Part shown: positions 8,899 through 17,272 of the stretch, in pieces
Position numbering within the stretch: position 1 is the first letter of the stretch
How the letters are laid out: each line of letters starts with the position of its first letter
NCBI RefSeq assembly: GCF_001544455.2
Contig: NZ_FCOC02000002.1
Location: 496,001-560,000, forward strand
Direction: 5' to 3'
Length of the DNA: 64,000 nucleotides
Source: Caballeronia sordidicola
Lineage (GTDB): Bacteria; Pseudomonadota; Gammaproteobacteria; Burkholderiales; Burkholderiaceae
Program-made: the position numbers and the translations under genes
The notes under the pieces: model-generated
Databases searched by the model: none
What the model saw: the letters and a program-made list of their open reading frames with translations, nothing else
Told to the model about the DNA's origin: nothing

Positions 8899-10059
8899 AT
8901 GAATCAGCCATTGCCAGTCACCGTACTTGCCGGTTTGCCAGGCGCGGGCAAAACCACGCTCGTGAACCACCTCCTTGGCGGCAGCCATGCCGATCACGCC
9001 GGTCCGCGCATCGCGCTGGTATCGGGCGAAACGGACCACGTTTCCAACGAGATTGCACGGCTCGCGGCGCGGGGCAATGTGGATGCCATCGTGGTGGAAG
9101 CGCGGGGTCACGACGATCCGCAGAGCGTCGCGGAAAATCTCGTCTTCGATGACGACATTGCTCAACTGGACACCGTCGTGACCGTGATCGACGCGCAAAA
9201 TTTCCCGCGCGATTACGCGTCGACAGCCATGCTCGGCCACGACGAAGAAGGCGAGCGCACGGTCGTGGAAACGCTGGTCGCGCAGGTCGAGTTCTGCGAT
9301 GTGATCGTGATCAACAAGACCGATCTCATCGATAAAACCGCGCTCGCGAAGCTTCGCGACATCCTGCACGCGCTCAACCCGCGCGCTGAAATCATCGGTA
9401 CGCAGTTCGGCGTCGTGCCATCAAAAGAGGTTGTGAATACTGATCGTTTCGACTTCGATGCAACATCGAGCGCGCCAGGCTGGCTTGCCATGCTCAACGC
9501 CGAACCCGGTGCAACGCTCATTGCGGCGAACGAGTCGGGCATTGGCGGCTTTGTGTATCGGGCGCGGCGGCCGTTTCATCCTGAGCGGCTCTGGTCGCTT
9601 CTGCATCAGGAATGGACTGGCGTATTGCGGTCCAAGGGTTTTTTCTGGCTTGCTACGCGCAGTGATATTGGTGGATCGCTTTCACAAGCCGGTGGCGCGC
9701 TGCGGCACGGGCCGGCGGGCGTATGGTGGGCAGCCCAGGATCGCAATGAATGGCCGACGGGCGACGCCGAGCTGGAGGCGGAGATTGCGGCGGACTGGTT
9801 CGGCGACGCGGACGACACGAGCATTGGGGATCGCCGGCAGGAACTGGCGATAATCGGCACGGCGCTTGACGAAGCGCATTGGCGCAGCGCGTTCGATGCG
9901 TGCCTCCTCACCGATGAAGAATGGTCGCTAGGCGCTCAAGCATGGGCGTCTTTCGGCGATCCGTTTCCATCGTGGGAAATAGACGATCACGAAGATCATG
10001 AGCATGGTCACGATCACGGCGACGAATGCGACTGCGGCGCGCACGGACATGATCACTGA
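8899..10059 (+). CDS. COG0523/CobW-family GTPase lacking the CxCC motif, His-rich tail
   Basis: Member of the COG0523 family of GTP-dependent metal chaperones (386 aa). Visible are Walker A GLPGAGKTT (residues 12-20), an EARG in the usual ESTG position (about 67-70), guanine-specificity NKTD (about residue 140), the CobW C-terminal domain, and a metal-binding tail rich in His, Asp and Cys (HEDHEHGHDHGDECDCGAHGHDH region). Between Walker A and EARG the frame is about 40 residues shorter than normal, and the family GCxCC metal-binding motif is missing although the frame is intact. Metal specificity (zinc is common) cannot be read here. ATG 8899 was chosen because the protein then starts directly at the first GTPase strand. 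Confidence 0.88.
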   Translation: MNQPLPVTVLAGLPGAGKTTLVNHLLGGSHADHAGPRIALVSGETDHVSNEIARLAARGNVDAIVVEARGHDDPQSVAENLVFDDDIAQLDTVVTVIDAQNFPRDYASTAMLGHDEEGERTVVETLVAQVEFCDVIVINKTDLIDKTALAKLRDILHALNPRAEIIGTQFGVVPSKEVVNTDRFDFDATSSAPGWLAMLNAEPGATLIAANESGIGGFVYRARRPFHPERLWSLLHQEWTGVLRSKGFFWLATRSDIGGSLSQAGGALRHGPAGVWWAAQDRNEWPTGDAELEAEIAADWFGDADDTSIGDRRQELAIIGTALDEAHWRSAFDACLLTDEEWSLGAQAWASFGDPFPSWEIDDHEDHEHGHDHGDECDCGAHGHDH

Positions 10060-10103
10060 CGCACTCGGCGCGTAATTGGCGACTTCGCGCAGCACGCCGA
10101 ACC

Positions 10104-10143
10104 CCAAAAAAAACCCGCCGAGGCTTGTTGCCAATGGCGGGTT
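10104..10143 (-). terminator. Intrinsic terminator of the HU gene
   Basis: Perfect 8-bp stem AACCCGCC (10112-10119) with GGCGGGTT (10136-10143). Read on the minus strand it is followed by a run of eight or more U. It lies 45 bases after the HU stop codon. Confidence 0.9.
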
Positions 10144-10187
10144 ACGTGCGCTGAATCTACAGTCCAGCGCTGACAATCGGTTATGAG

Positions 10188-10466
10188 TTACCGTTTGTTC
10201 ACTGCGTCCTTGAATGCCTTGCCAGCCGTGAACTTGACGGTCTTGGCTGCCGGAATCTTGATGGATTCGCCGGTCTTCGGATTACGGCCGGTGCGCGCTG
10301 CGCGCTTGCCCGAGCCGAAGCTGCCGAAGCCAATCAATTGCACGGCGTCGCCCTTCGAGACAGCCTTCTTGACCACTTCGAGCAACGTGTCCAGCGTTTC
10401 GCCGGTTTGAGCCTTGCTGGCGCCGGTCTGAGCGGCCACGGCGTCGATCAGTTCCTGTTTATTCAT
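10188..10466 (-). CDS. hup: DNA-binding protein HU
   Basis: Nucleoid-associated histone-like protein that bends and compacts DNA. The 92-aa product matches the HU family throughout: N-terminal [11 protein letters not shown], the core GFGSF, and the DNA-embracing arm with [10 protein letters not shown] and [13 protein letters not shown]. It has the N-terminal length of HU rather than IHF. The start has a good AAAGGAA site. The gene is monocistronic, with its own promoter and terminator. Confidence 0.97.
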   Translation of the reverse strand: MNKQELIDAVAAQTGASKAQTGETLDTLLEVVKKAVSKGDAVQLIGFGSFGSGKRAARTGRNPKTGESIKIPAAKTVKFTAGKAFKDAVNKR

Positions 10467-10515
10467 TAAGGTTCCTTTATCAGTTTAGGTTGACACGAAC
10501 AGCGCGAACGCGCCG

Positions 10516-10543
10516 ATTATACGTGCGCGGGCCTTGCAGTCGA
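10516..10543 (-). promoter_or_regulatory. Probable sigma-70 promoter of the HU gene
   Basis: On the minus strand a perfect TATAAT (10516-10521) is preceded at 16 bp by TCGACT (10538-10543), a 4/6 match to the -35 consensus. The start codon lies about 50 bases downstream. Confidence 0.6.
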
Positions 10544-10914
10544 GCACTGGCGCGGGTCCAGCCCCCTGGCCCCCTATTCCGGCAAACCCTCAAGCTTCCG
10601 GCAGCCGGGCCACCTCCCTACTCGGCGGTTGTTATCATAACGCAGCGCAAACCCAATCAGGACAAGGGTTTCGAAGATTTACGCGTGATCTGGCAGGGGA
10701 AAAACCCTTTATTTCCAAATTGCGCGCACGGGCAATCGCTTCGCACGGTGCACGCAACGCGTCGTTGGTTTTTGCCAACGGTTGCTCAAAAGCCAGGGCG
10801 TATCGTGCCCAAAGCCTTGCCCCTATTGGCTTTCTGGGTGCCAAGCGCACCTTCCCGCCGCACGCGACACACGTCGTCTTGCGCGCTATCTCATTAATTG
10901 GGTTTTGACCTTGC
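10544..10914. other. Intergenic region upstream of mnmC, no gene seen
   Basis: About 370 bases between the HU promoter and mnmC. Long open frames exist on both strands, but none shows a domain, a plausible composition or a ribosome binding site. It may contain the remains of the missing N-terminus of mnmC, but none of its translations resembled the MnmC N-terminus. Confidence 0.4.
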
Positions 10915-12735
10915 ATGAACGATTTTTCAGGCAACACGTCTCTTCTCGCTGACCGTTCACGCTGGGCTGGACGTCGGGTTTTCACTGTTTTGCAAACACA
11001 ATTCGATGCCGGGCGGTTTATCGATACATGGAGCGCGTGGCGAGACGATCCACAGCGCTGCGAGCGTCTGCATGTCGTAGCTGTCATGACGCCCGGAGCG
11101 ATGAAAGCGCCCGATATTCCGGCCGATAAATCAGCGTTGCGGCAACTTCTGGTCGATGCATGGCCAATGCCGGTTCCAGGTCTTCACAGGCTGGAATTTG
11201 AAAACGGACGTGTTGTGTTGACCATCGCCGCTGGCGACGCGCCAAGCATGCTGCACAAACTCTGGATGCGCGCGGATTCGTTTTATTTGCGTAGCGGCAC
11301 GTTCGGGGAGAACTTGCCGTTCATAGCCAAAGCGCTCGCGCGCATTGCTGGCGACTCGGCCACCCTTTGCGCCGAGGCGCACCCACTATTGCCGAGAGCA
11401 TTGAATGATGCGGGTTTTGCCATCGACGAATCCGCCGCGAATTCCCACCGTGTGAGCGCGCGATTCGCGCCGCGCTGGCGTGTGCGTCGCCATGAACCGC
11501 CCGTTGCATCGCCGTGTGCGTTAGAAGAAAGCACCCGCCATGCGATCGTCATCGGCGCCGGACTTGGCGGTTGTGCGATCACTGAGCGGCTTGCGTCGCG
11601 AGGATGGCGGATCACGTTAATCGACCGCCACGAACGCCCTGCCCGCGAAGCGTCCGGCAATCCCGCAGGCGTGTTCCATCCGGTCGTCTGGCGCGACGAC
11701 AGCATCGCCGCGCGGCTCACGCGCGCCGGATTTCTCTACGCGCGCAACCGATGGTCCGTGCTTGAGCAACACGGCCACGATCTCGGGCGCAGCCGCAACG
11801 GCCTGTTGCAGATCGCGGATTCAGCGGAGGACGCACGCGCTATCGCGTCGGCGATTACACGCTTTGGCTTGCCAGGCGTCTATGTGAGCGCAGCCGATGA
11901 AACCGAAGCCGCGCGCCTCGCTGGCCAGCCGGTATCGCGCGCGGGATGGTTTTTTCCTCATGGCGGCTTTATCTCGCCAGCGGCCGTTTGCGCGGCGCAA
12001 TGCGCTGCGGCAGGCGATCGGCTTGCATCGCGCTTCAACACGCAAGTCGAACGAATAGAACGCAAAAATGGTGTATGGACGGCCTTCGATACGACCGGCC
12101 GTGCCATCGCCCAAGCGCCGGTCGTAATCCTGGCGAATGCCTACGATGCGCAACGCATCGCTGGCCTGCACGGCCAGCCGACGCGCGGCGTCCGTGGGCA
12201 GCTCACGCTGCTGGACGCGAGTCCGCTCGACGGCCTGCGCGTTCCCCTTGTTGGCGATGGCTATGCCGTGCCGCTCGATGACCACAAGACCCTGACCGGC
12301 GCAACCTATGATATCGACGACACCAATCCGCTTATCGAGCCATCGGGCCATGATGAAAATCTGGAGCGCGTAACCAGGATGCTGCCGGCATTGAGCACGT
12401 TCGCGCCCGATCCGGCCACGCTGAAAGGCCGGGTCGCGTTCCGGTGCGTGACGAGCGACCGCATGCCAATGATCGGTTCCTTCGCCGACGAAACCGCCGC
12501 CCGCGCCGATGCCGCCCGCCTTGCCGGTGCATGGCCGCTCGATCTGCCGCGCACGCCCGGCTTATATGGCGCGTTTGCTTTCGGGTCGCGTGGCCTGATC
12601 TGGGCTGCGCTAGCGGCCGAACTCATCGCGGCCCAACTGGAAGGCGAACCGTGGCCTATTGAGCGCGAACTCGCCGAAGCGGTCGATCCTGCGCGCTTTT
12701 TCCTGCGGGCATTGCGGCAACGCGAATTCATGTGA
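10915..12735 (+). CDS. mnmC: MnmC: intact FAD oxidoreductase half, degenerate methyltransferase half
   Basis: MnmC finishes the mnm5(s2)U modification at tRNA wobble position 34. Its FAD domain removes the carboxymethyl group of cmnm5U and its N-terminal domain then methylates nm5U with SAM. Here (606 aa) the oxidoreductase half is complete, with the Rossmann motif VIGAGLGGC at about residue 214, ASGNPAGVFHP, and the C-terminal FAD motif. The methyltransferase half starts late, lacking about 50 residues. The SAM motif normally like ETGFGLG reads QTQFDAG (27-33), and the DGF/DAFAPAKNP active-site segment reads YLRSGTFGENLPF (124-136). I infer loss of methyltransferase activity. Substrate cmnm5U is made by MnmE-MnmG, and mnmG lies in this window. 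Confidence 0.88.
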   Translation: MNDFSGNTSLLADRSRWAGRRVFTVLQTQFDAGRFIDTWSAWRDDPQRCERLHVVAVMTPGAMKAPDIPADKSALRQLLVDAWPMPVPGLHRLEFENGRVVLTIAAGDAPSMLHKLWMRADSFYLRSGTFGENLPFIAKALARIAGDSATLCAEAHPLLPRALNDAGFAIDESAANSHRVSARFAPRWRVRRHEPPVASPCALEESTRHAIVIGAGLGGCAITERLASRGWRITLIDRHERPAREASGNPAGVFHPVVWRDDSIAARLTRAGFLYARNRWSVLEQHGHDLGRSRNGLLQIADSAEDARAIASAITRFGLPGVYVSAADETEAARLAGQPVSRAGWFFPHGGFISPAAVCAAQCAAAGDRLASRFNTQVERIERKNGVWTAFDTTGRAIAQAPVVILANAYDAQRIAGLHGQPTRGVRGQLTLLDASPLDGLRVPLVGDGYAVPLDDHKTLTGATYDIDDTNPLIEPSGHDENLERVTRMLPALSTFAPDPATLKGRVAFRCVTSDRMPMIGSFADETAARADAARLAGAWPLDLPRTPGLYGAFAFGSRGLIWAALAAELIAAQLEGEPWPIERELAEAVDPARFFLRALRQREFM

Positions 12736-12763
12736 CACGGTAAAAATCTTTTCCACTGCAACC

Positions 12764-13012
12764 TGTGGATAAGTTGGCAGATTGCCGGCTGATGAGCTGT
12801 GCACTCGCTGTGGGCGTAAACGGGACAACTCGTTTGCGCGCCGAAACACGCCAAAGTTGTTCGGAGTTCGCTATCTGGCGCGCACACATTCGCCCCGTGC
12901 TTATGCGTTCCACAACTAATTGTTAACAATAAGAAAAAGCAGGTTATCCACAGAAAATCGCCGTTCTTGTTAACTACTACTACGTATATATAAACAAAAC
13001 TTGTAAACCTTA
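12764..13012 (+). other. Origin-like module, copy A (DnaA boxes plus AT-rich element)
   Basis: Two perfect DnaA boxes are present: TGTGGATAA on the minus orientation at 12764-12772 and TTATCCACA at 12944-12952, 180 bp apart. About 20 bp after the second lies GTTAACTACTACTACGTAT (12969-12987), running into ATATATAAACAAAAC, one of the most AT-rich stretches of the window. The repeated CTA triplets on one strand resemble a DnaA-trio next to a DnaA box. A diverged inverted copy lies at 15.97-16.21 kb. The assignment as part of the chromosomal origin is inference from these elements, nearby parABS and the gene-orientation switch. Confidence 0.6.
12966..12992 (+). repeat. Inverted repeat, left copy
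   Basis: 27-bp element starting CTTGTTAACTAC and ending in GTATATATA. It matches the reverse complement of 15996-16022 at 25 of 27 positions. The similarity extends loosely on both sides, from CCACAGAAAA upstream to GTAAACCTTA downstream. Confidence 0.85.
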
Positions 13013-13415
13013 AAACACGCGTCATCGGCGATGCTCAAAGTCGAAAAACGCCGGTTTCGCTAATCCCGCACCAGCGGGTTTACGGTAGTTATTTCCTCGC
13101 GGCGACACATCAAAACCCATTGTTACCGCTTTACTTCAGCACTTGTTGACCGAGCCTTGGTCAGGCCAAGAGCTATGGCACAATCGCCGTTCTTTCGTTT
13201 GGCCGCCTTGCCGGCTTATCGCTTCAGCTACATTTCGCGCTAGCGCGCGGACTAGACACAAACGCTGTGAACTCCGCAGCCGCGCCACTTGACCAACGTG
13301 TCGAACCGGCTTTATGCGACAACGCCGTGCACCCTGTGCCACGCATCGTTCGCCGCGAACAAAAAACGTCTCTTTACCGCCCATCCGCACTAGCTGCAAA
13401 GGAGAAGTCCTCACA
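13013..13415. other. Leader region of the antiporter gene
   Basis: About 400 bases between origin-like copy A and the antiporter start. No gene was recognised. Open frames on the opposite strand run antisense into the antiporter gene and look like shadows. Confidence 0.4.
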
Positions 13416-14618
13416 ATGAAGTCGGCCTTTTCATTCCTACCTGCCTGGCCGCTTACACCCGACGCCATTTTTTGGGCCGGACTCGCGCTGCTTGCCGCCG
13501 GTCTCTGCGGCGAATTGCTCTGGCGCGCCTGGCGCTTGCCGAGGATTACCGGATATGCCGTCATCGGCCTGATTGCGGGAAATGCAGGCTTTGGTGTTAT
13601 CGATGTCAGTTCCGCCGGTCTCTCTCGCGTGCTGCTCGACGTTGCGCTCGGCTTGCTGTTGTTCGAACTCGGCAGCCGGCTCGATTTACGCTGGATCCGT
13701 CGCAATCCGTATCTGATCTTGTCGAGCATTGCCGAGAGCACGCTGACATTCGGTTTTGTTTTGATCGCGCTGACGCTGTGCAAGGTGCCGACCATGCCTT
13801 CGGTCGTAATTGCAGCGATTGCAATGGCTACGTCGCCGGCCATGGTGATCCAGCTTCGCACCGAACTGCGCGCCGAAGGCCAGGTCACGCAGCGCCTTCT
13901 GACGTTGACCGCGCTCAACAGCATGTATGCGGTGGTCGTGGAAAAACTCGCGGCCGGCGTGCTGCATCAGGAAATTTACGGCAACACGCTTGCGACCATC
14001 GTGCAGCCGCTTTATCTGCTGCTCGGTTCGCTCGTGCTGGCGCTCGCGCTCGCGCTTGCTTGCAACCTGCTGTACCGAAGGCTCAACACCAACGACGAAC
14101 ATTCGTTCGTTGCCTTGTTCGGTCTCGTGCTGCTCGCCATTGCGCTCGCGCATGTGTTCAAGCTTTCGACGATTCTTGCGTTGCTGGCAGCCGGGATCAT
14201 CGTGAAGAACTCGAACGAGCGGCCGCAACTCTGGCCAACGCACTTTGGCACGGCGGGCTGGCTGCTTACCGTGATCCTGTTCGCATTGACGCTGACAGCG
14301 TTCGAATGGCGCGATATTGCGCTTGGCGGTATGGCGGCGCTTGCGCTGATCGTGGCGCGGTTTATTGGCAAACTGGCTGGCGTGCTGATCTTCGCCAAGC
14401 CGAGCGGGCTGAACTGGAAGCAGGGCGCGGCGCTCGGCGTGGCGCTCACGCCGATGTCGGCGCTTGCGTATCTTCTCGTCGACGACATGTACGTGCTGTA
14501 TCCCGATTACGACCCCACACTGCGCGCAATCGTGATGTGTTCGATCGTCGTGTTGCAGATCGTCACGCCGTTTCTGGTGTATCGCAGCTTGTCGGCGGTC
14601 GGCGAGCGGCGCGAATAA
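13416..14618 (+). CDS. CPA2-type cation/proton antiporter, Kef-like, no RCK domain
   Basis: Polytopic inner-membrane protein of the monovalent cation:proton antiporter-2 family (401 aa). About a dozen hydrophobic helices fill the whole length. The N-terminus has the family feature LPRITGYAVIGLIAG, and mid-protein ASTPAM-like segments (MATSPAMVIQL) match CPA2 transporters. The usual cytosolic RCK/TrkA-N domain of KefB/KefC is absent, so glutathione or nucleotide gating is not expected. ATG 13416 has AAGGAGAAG nine bases upstream. It is followed by the ybdK-like gene, and both lie between the two origin-like modules. Substrate is unknown. Confidence 0.85.
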   Translation: MKSAFSFLPAWPLTPDAIFWAGLALLAAGLCGELLWRAWRLPRITGYAVIGLIAGNAGFGVIDVSSAGLSRVLLDVALGLLLFELGSRLDLRWIRRNPYLILSSIAESTLTFGFVLIALTLCKVPTMPSVVIAAIAMATSPAMVIQLRTELRAEGQVTQRLLTLTALNSMYAVVVEKLAAGVLHQEIYGNTLATIVQPLYLLLGSLVLALALALACNLLYRRLNTNDEHSFVALFGLVLLAIALAHVFKLSTILALLAAGIIVKNSNERPQLWPTHFGTAGWLLTVILFALTLTAFEWRDIALGGMAALALIVARFIGKLAGVLIFAKPSGLNWKQGAALGVALTPMSALAYLLVDDMYVLYPDYDPTLRAIVMCSIVVLQIVTPFLVYRSLSAVGERRE

Positions 14619-14690
14619 GTTGCCGGGTGCAAGTCGTTTTAACCGTCATCCATGGCTGGATGACCCAGGCTTTGTCAATCAAGAGGCACC

Positions 14691-15806
14691 ATGTCACTCG
14701 AACCTTTCATCAATTCGGAGCCGTTCACCTTCGGGGTCGAACTCGAGATCCAGGTCGTCAACACGCACGACTACGACCTGACCAAGGCCGCATCCGACCT
14801 GATGCGCCTGGTCAAGGACGAAAAGATTCCCGGCAGCATCACGCCGGAGATCACGGAAAGCATGATCGAGTTGTCCACGGGCATCTGTACGACGCATGAA
14901 CAGGCTCTGACCGACCTGCGCCGGATCCGCGACACGCTCGTGGCCGCGGCTGACCACCTGAACGTCGGACTGTGTGGCGGTGGCACGCATGCCTTCCAGC
15001 AGTGGAGCGACCGTCAGATCTTCGATACCCCCCGTTTCCAGTACCTCTCCGAACTCTACGGTTATCTCGCGAAGCAGTTCACGGTGTTCGGTCAGCACGT
15101 GCACATCGGTTGTCCGGATCCGGATAGCGCGCTTTTCCTGCTGCATTCCATGTCGCGCTTCATTCCGCATTTCATCGCGTTGTCGGCATCGTCGCCGTAT
15201 GTGCAGGGTGTCGATACCGGTTTTCACTCCGCGCGCCTGAACTCCGTGTTCGCGTTTCCGCTGTCCGGCCGCGCCCCGTTCACGCTGACCTGGGACAGCT
15301 TCGAGGAATATTTCTCGAAGATGGTCAGCACCGGCGTGGTCAACAGCATGAAGGATTTTTATTGGGACATCCGCCCGAAGCCGGGTTTTGGAACCATCGA
15401 AGTGCGTGTGATGGACACGCCGCTATCGGTTGATCGTGCGGCGGCGATCGCCTGCTATATCCAGACGCTCGCGCGCTACCTGCTGCTGGACAAGCCTTTG
15501 ACGCTGAAAGAGGACGACTACCTCGTCTACACATTCAATCGTTTCGAGGCGTGCCGGTTTGGCCTGGAGGGAAGTTGTATCGACCCGCAAACCGGCGAAC
15601 GGCGCACGATCGCGGAAGACATTCTTGCGACGCTCGATGTGATCGCGCCTCACGCCGATGCCCTCGGTTCGCACGAAGCACTGCGCCAGGTCGGTGACAT
15701 AGCACGCAGCAATATGAACGATGCGACCTGGCTGCGCGGCGTTTTCGATCGTGAACGCTCGCTTCATGAAGCCGTTCGCCAGCAATGTTTGCAGTGGCGC
15801 GAATAA
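14691..15806 (+). CDS. ybdK: YbdK-type carboxylate-amine ligase (glutamate-cysteine ligase-like)
   Basis: Member of the GCS2/YbdK ATP-grasp-like family, known for weak glutamate-cysteine ligase activity in E. coli YbdK. The 371-aa product has the family N-terminus [12 protein letters not shown] with metal-binding Glu residues, a GGGTHAF motif, [11 protein letters not shown], and the C-terminal [13 protein letters not shown] segment. Length agrees with the family. It lies 72 bases after the antiporter gene, probably in the same transcript, and is followed by an intrinsic terminator. In vivo substrate is not established from sequence. Confidence 0.9.
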   Translation: MSLEPFINSEPFTFGVELEIQVVNTHDYDLTKAASDLMRLVKDEKIPGSITPEITESMIELSTGICTTHEQALTDLRRIRDTLVAAADHLNVGLCGGGTHAFQQWSDRQIFDTPRFQYLSELYGYLAKQFTVFGQHVHIGCPDPDSALFLLHSMSRFIPHFIALSASSPYVQGVDTGFHSARLNSVFAFPLSGRAPFTLTWDSFEEYFSKMVSTGVVNSMKDFYWDIRPKPGFGTIEVRVMDTPLSVDRAAAIACYIQTLARYLLLDKPLTLKEDDYLVYTFNRFEACRFGLEGSCIDPQTGERRTIAEDILATLDVIAPHADALGSHEALRQVGDIARSNMNDATWLRGVFDRERSLHEAVRQQCLQWRE

Positions 15807-15833
15807 AGGAATCTGCAAGGAAGTAAGGTCAAG

Positions 15834-15899
15834 GGGCTCGAAAACAGCGTGTAAAACCCCGAGCCTTTTGTACAAACCCGCTAACCGCGGGTTTTTTTT
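15834..15899 (+). terminator. Tandem intrinsic terminator after ybdK
   Basis: A first weak hairpin pairs GGCTCG with CGAGCC followed by four T. A second strong hairpin pairs AAACCCGC (15874-15881) with GCGGGTTT (15887-15894) and ends in eight T. Confidence 0.88.
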
Positions 15900-15972
15900 C
15901 GCGGTTTTCGTTTCGCGAATTTCAGTCTTCCGGCGATCCCCAAATTAGATTTTCGAACCGATAACCCGCCTC
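15900..15972. other. Short spacer between terminator and origin-like copy B
   Basis: Non-coding spacer with no recognisable signal. It is the left part of the 750-base gap between ybdK and the marR-type gene. Confidence 0.3.
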
Positions 15973-16213
15973 TAAGGTTTACCTTCACGAAGTCGTATAC
16001 ATACGTAATAGTAGTTAACAAGCATCCGGTTTTTCTGTGGGCAACTGCTAAAAACGTCGTTTACTCAACAGTTTGGAGTGCGCATAACCTTATGGCGAAA
16101 GCATGGATGAGCGCGGGCAACCCGGGATAACGCACGAACCGTTTTTGATGCGCCCGGGGTTATCAAGAATCGGCGCACATCGGATAATGAGGTTACCCAC
16201 AGTCTTATCCACA
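15973..16213 (-). other. Origin-like module, copy B (inverted)
   Basis: Mirror image of copy A. A perfect DnaA box TTATCCACA (16205-16213) and a one-mismatch box TTACCCACA (16193-16201) sit 3 bp apart. A weaker box, TTGCCCACA on the minus orientation (16036-16044), lies about 150-170 bp away. Beyond that comes GTTAACTACTATTACGTAT on the minus strand (16001-16019) and a GTAAACCTTA (15973-15982) also found in copy A. The two AT-rich elements face each other across about 3 kb. Role in replication initiation is inference. Confidence 0.6.
15996..16022 (-). repeat. Inverted repeat, right copy
   Basis: Reverse complement matches 12966-12992 at 25 of 27 bases. The differences are one C to T in the third CTA repeat and one A to G in the TATATA part. 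Confidence 0.85.
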
Positions 16214-16554
16214 TGCTTTCGTGAATAACTAAGGTGTACGTTTCTTCCGCCTCGCTTAGAATGTCGGCTTTACCGGCGTGAATGGGCAGTAATCCGGTGA
16301 AATAAAAGCGCTCGACGGTATGGAACAGGAGCTGCGAAGATGAAATGTATGATCTGGACGACGAACGAGTAGGGCTGGTTGGTTCGTCCGAATTTTGAGA
16401 CGGTGGTAGATAAGATAGGATTCGCCGGTCGGACTAGCCGGCGATCGAGCCAGCAGCGGCTTTGGCAAAACGGAGCGGGGTCTGACGTTTTTGCCGGTAT
16501 TCAAAGTTGCTGCCGAACATCAGATAAGCATCAAGAAAGACGAAGCGAACGACT
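16214..16554. other. Intergenic region upstream of the MarR gene
   Basis: About 340 bases without a recognisable gene. Short frames on both strands have no plausible start. It should contain the MarR-gene promoter, but no convincing -35/-10 pair was found. Confidence 0.35.
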
Positions 16555-17199
16555 ATGAGCGAAGGCGTATACGGAGAGCAGGCCACAGGGCGGGTGACCC
16601 ACGGCTTGCTGCGGTTGAGCACGGCGATGCGCAGCCAGGCATGGGAATGGGCCGAAGGGGCGGGACTCACGCCAACCCAGGGTGAGATTCTCGTGCTGTT
16701 GATGCAGCGGCGCGGACCAATGCGGCTTGGCGAAATCGCGCGGGAAACGGCGCTGACCGCCGCGACCACCAGCGACGCTGTCAGCACGCTGGAAAGCAAG
16801 GGTCTGGTCGAAAAGCGCCGCGCTATAGACGACGGCCGCGCGCTTGCCGTGCGCCTGACTGCGCGCGGAAGGACAGCCGCCAAAAAGGCGCTGGTCTGGC
16901 CGGAATTCCTGACGAAGGCGGTTGGCACGCTGAAGGCCGACGAGCAAACGCAGTTGTACAGGAGCTTGCTCAAGACCATTCGACAACTCGAAGTCGTGCA
17001 GCAGATTCCGCCGCATCGCATGTGCCTGAGCTGTACGCACCTCGAAGCAAGCAAGAACGTCAAGAAAACGCCACATCACTGCAATCTGCTGAACATCGAC
17101 ATGGGCGACACCGACTTGCGTCTTGATTGTTCGGTATACGAAGAAGGTGATCTGGCCAAGCAGAAGAAGAACTGGAAGATTTTCGCGCAGATCGCGTGA
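16555..17199 (+). CDS. MarR-family regulator with C-terminal cysteine cluster
   Basis: Winged-helix MarR-type DNA-binding protein (214 aa). Residues about 15-140 form the MarR fold, with LTPTQGEILVLL, the recognition helix region TAATTSDAVSTLESKGLVEK and the wing RRAIDDGRALAVRLT. After it comes an unusual extension with C157, C160, H162, H174, H175, C176 and C192, spaced like a metal or redox site (CLSC, HHC, LDC). Classical MarR proteins end near residue 145, so this adds about 65 residues. Ligand and targets are unknown. No catabolic gene is adjacent, so target guesses from context are not possible. Confidence 0.85.
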   Translation: MSEGVYGEQATGRVTHGLLRLSTAMRSQAWEWAEGAGLTPTQGEILVLLMQRRGPMRLGEIARETALTAATTSDAVSTLESKGLVEKRRAIDDGRALAVRLTARGRTAAKKALVWPEFLTKAVGTLKADEQTQLYRSLLKTIRQLEVVQQIPPHRMCLSCTHLEASKNVKKTPHHCNLLNIDMGDTDLRLDCSVYEEGDLAKQKKNWKIFAQIA

Positions 17200-17208
17200 T
17201 GGTTTCTG

Positions 17209-17272
17209 ACCGGGCTTCCCGGTTTTAGACTTGACTGGTTTGAAAAGACGGCTCTGCGTGAGTCGTCTTTTG
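17209..17272 (+). terminator. Double intrinsic terminator after the MarR gene
   Basis: ACCGGG-CTT-CCCGGT with four T at 17209-17227. A longer hairpin pairs AAAGACG with CGTCTTT plus four inner pairs (17244-17270) and is followed by T-rich sequence. Confidence 0.8.

Noticed and set aside
10490..10908. Overlapping plus-strand frames of 124-135 codons between HU and mnmC
   Set aside because: Composition and lack of start signals look like chance. Neither resembles the missing MnmC N-terminus.
12306..13025. 239-codon minus-strand frame over the mnmC end and origin-like copy A
   Set aside because: It is antisense to mnmC and enters the DnaA-box region; its composition looks like a shadow frame.
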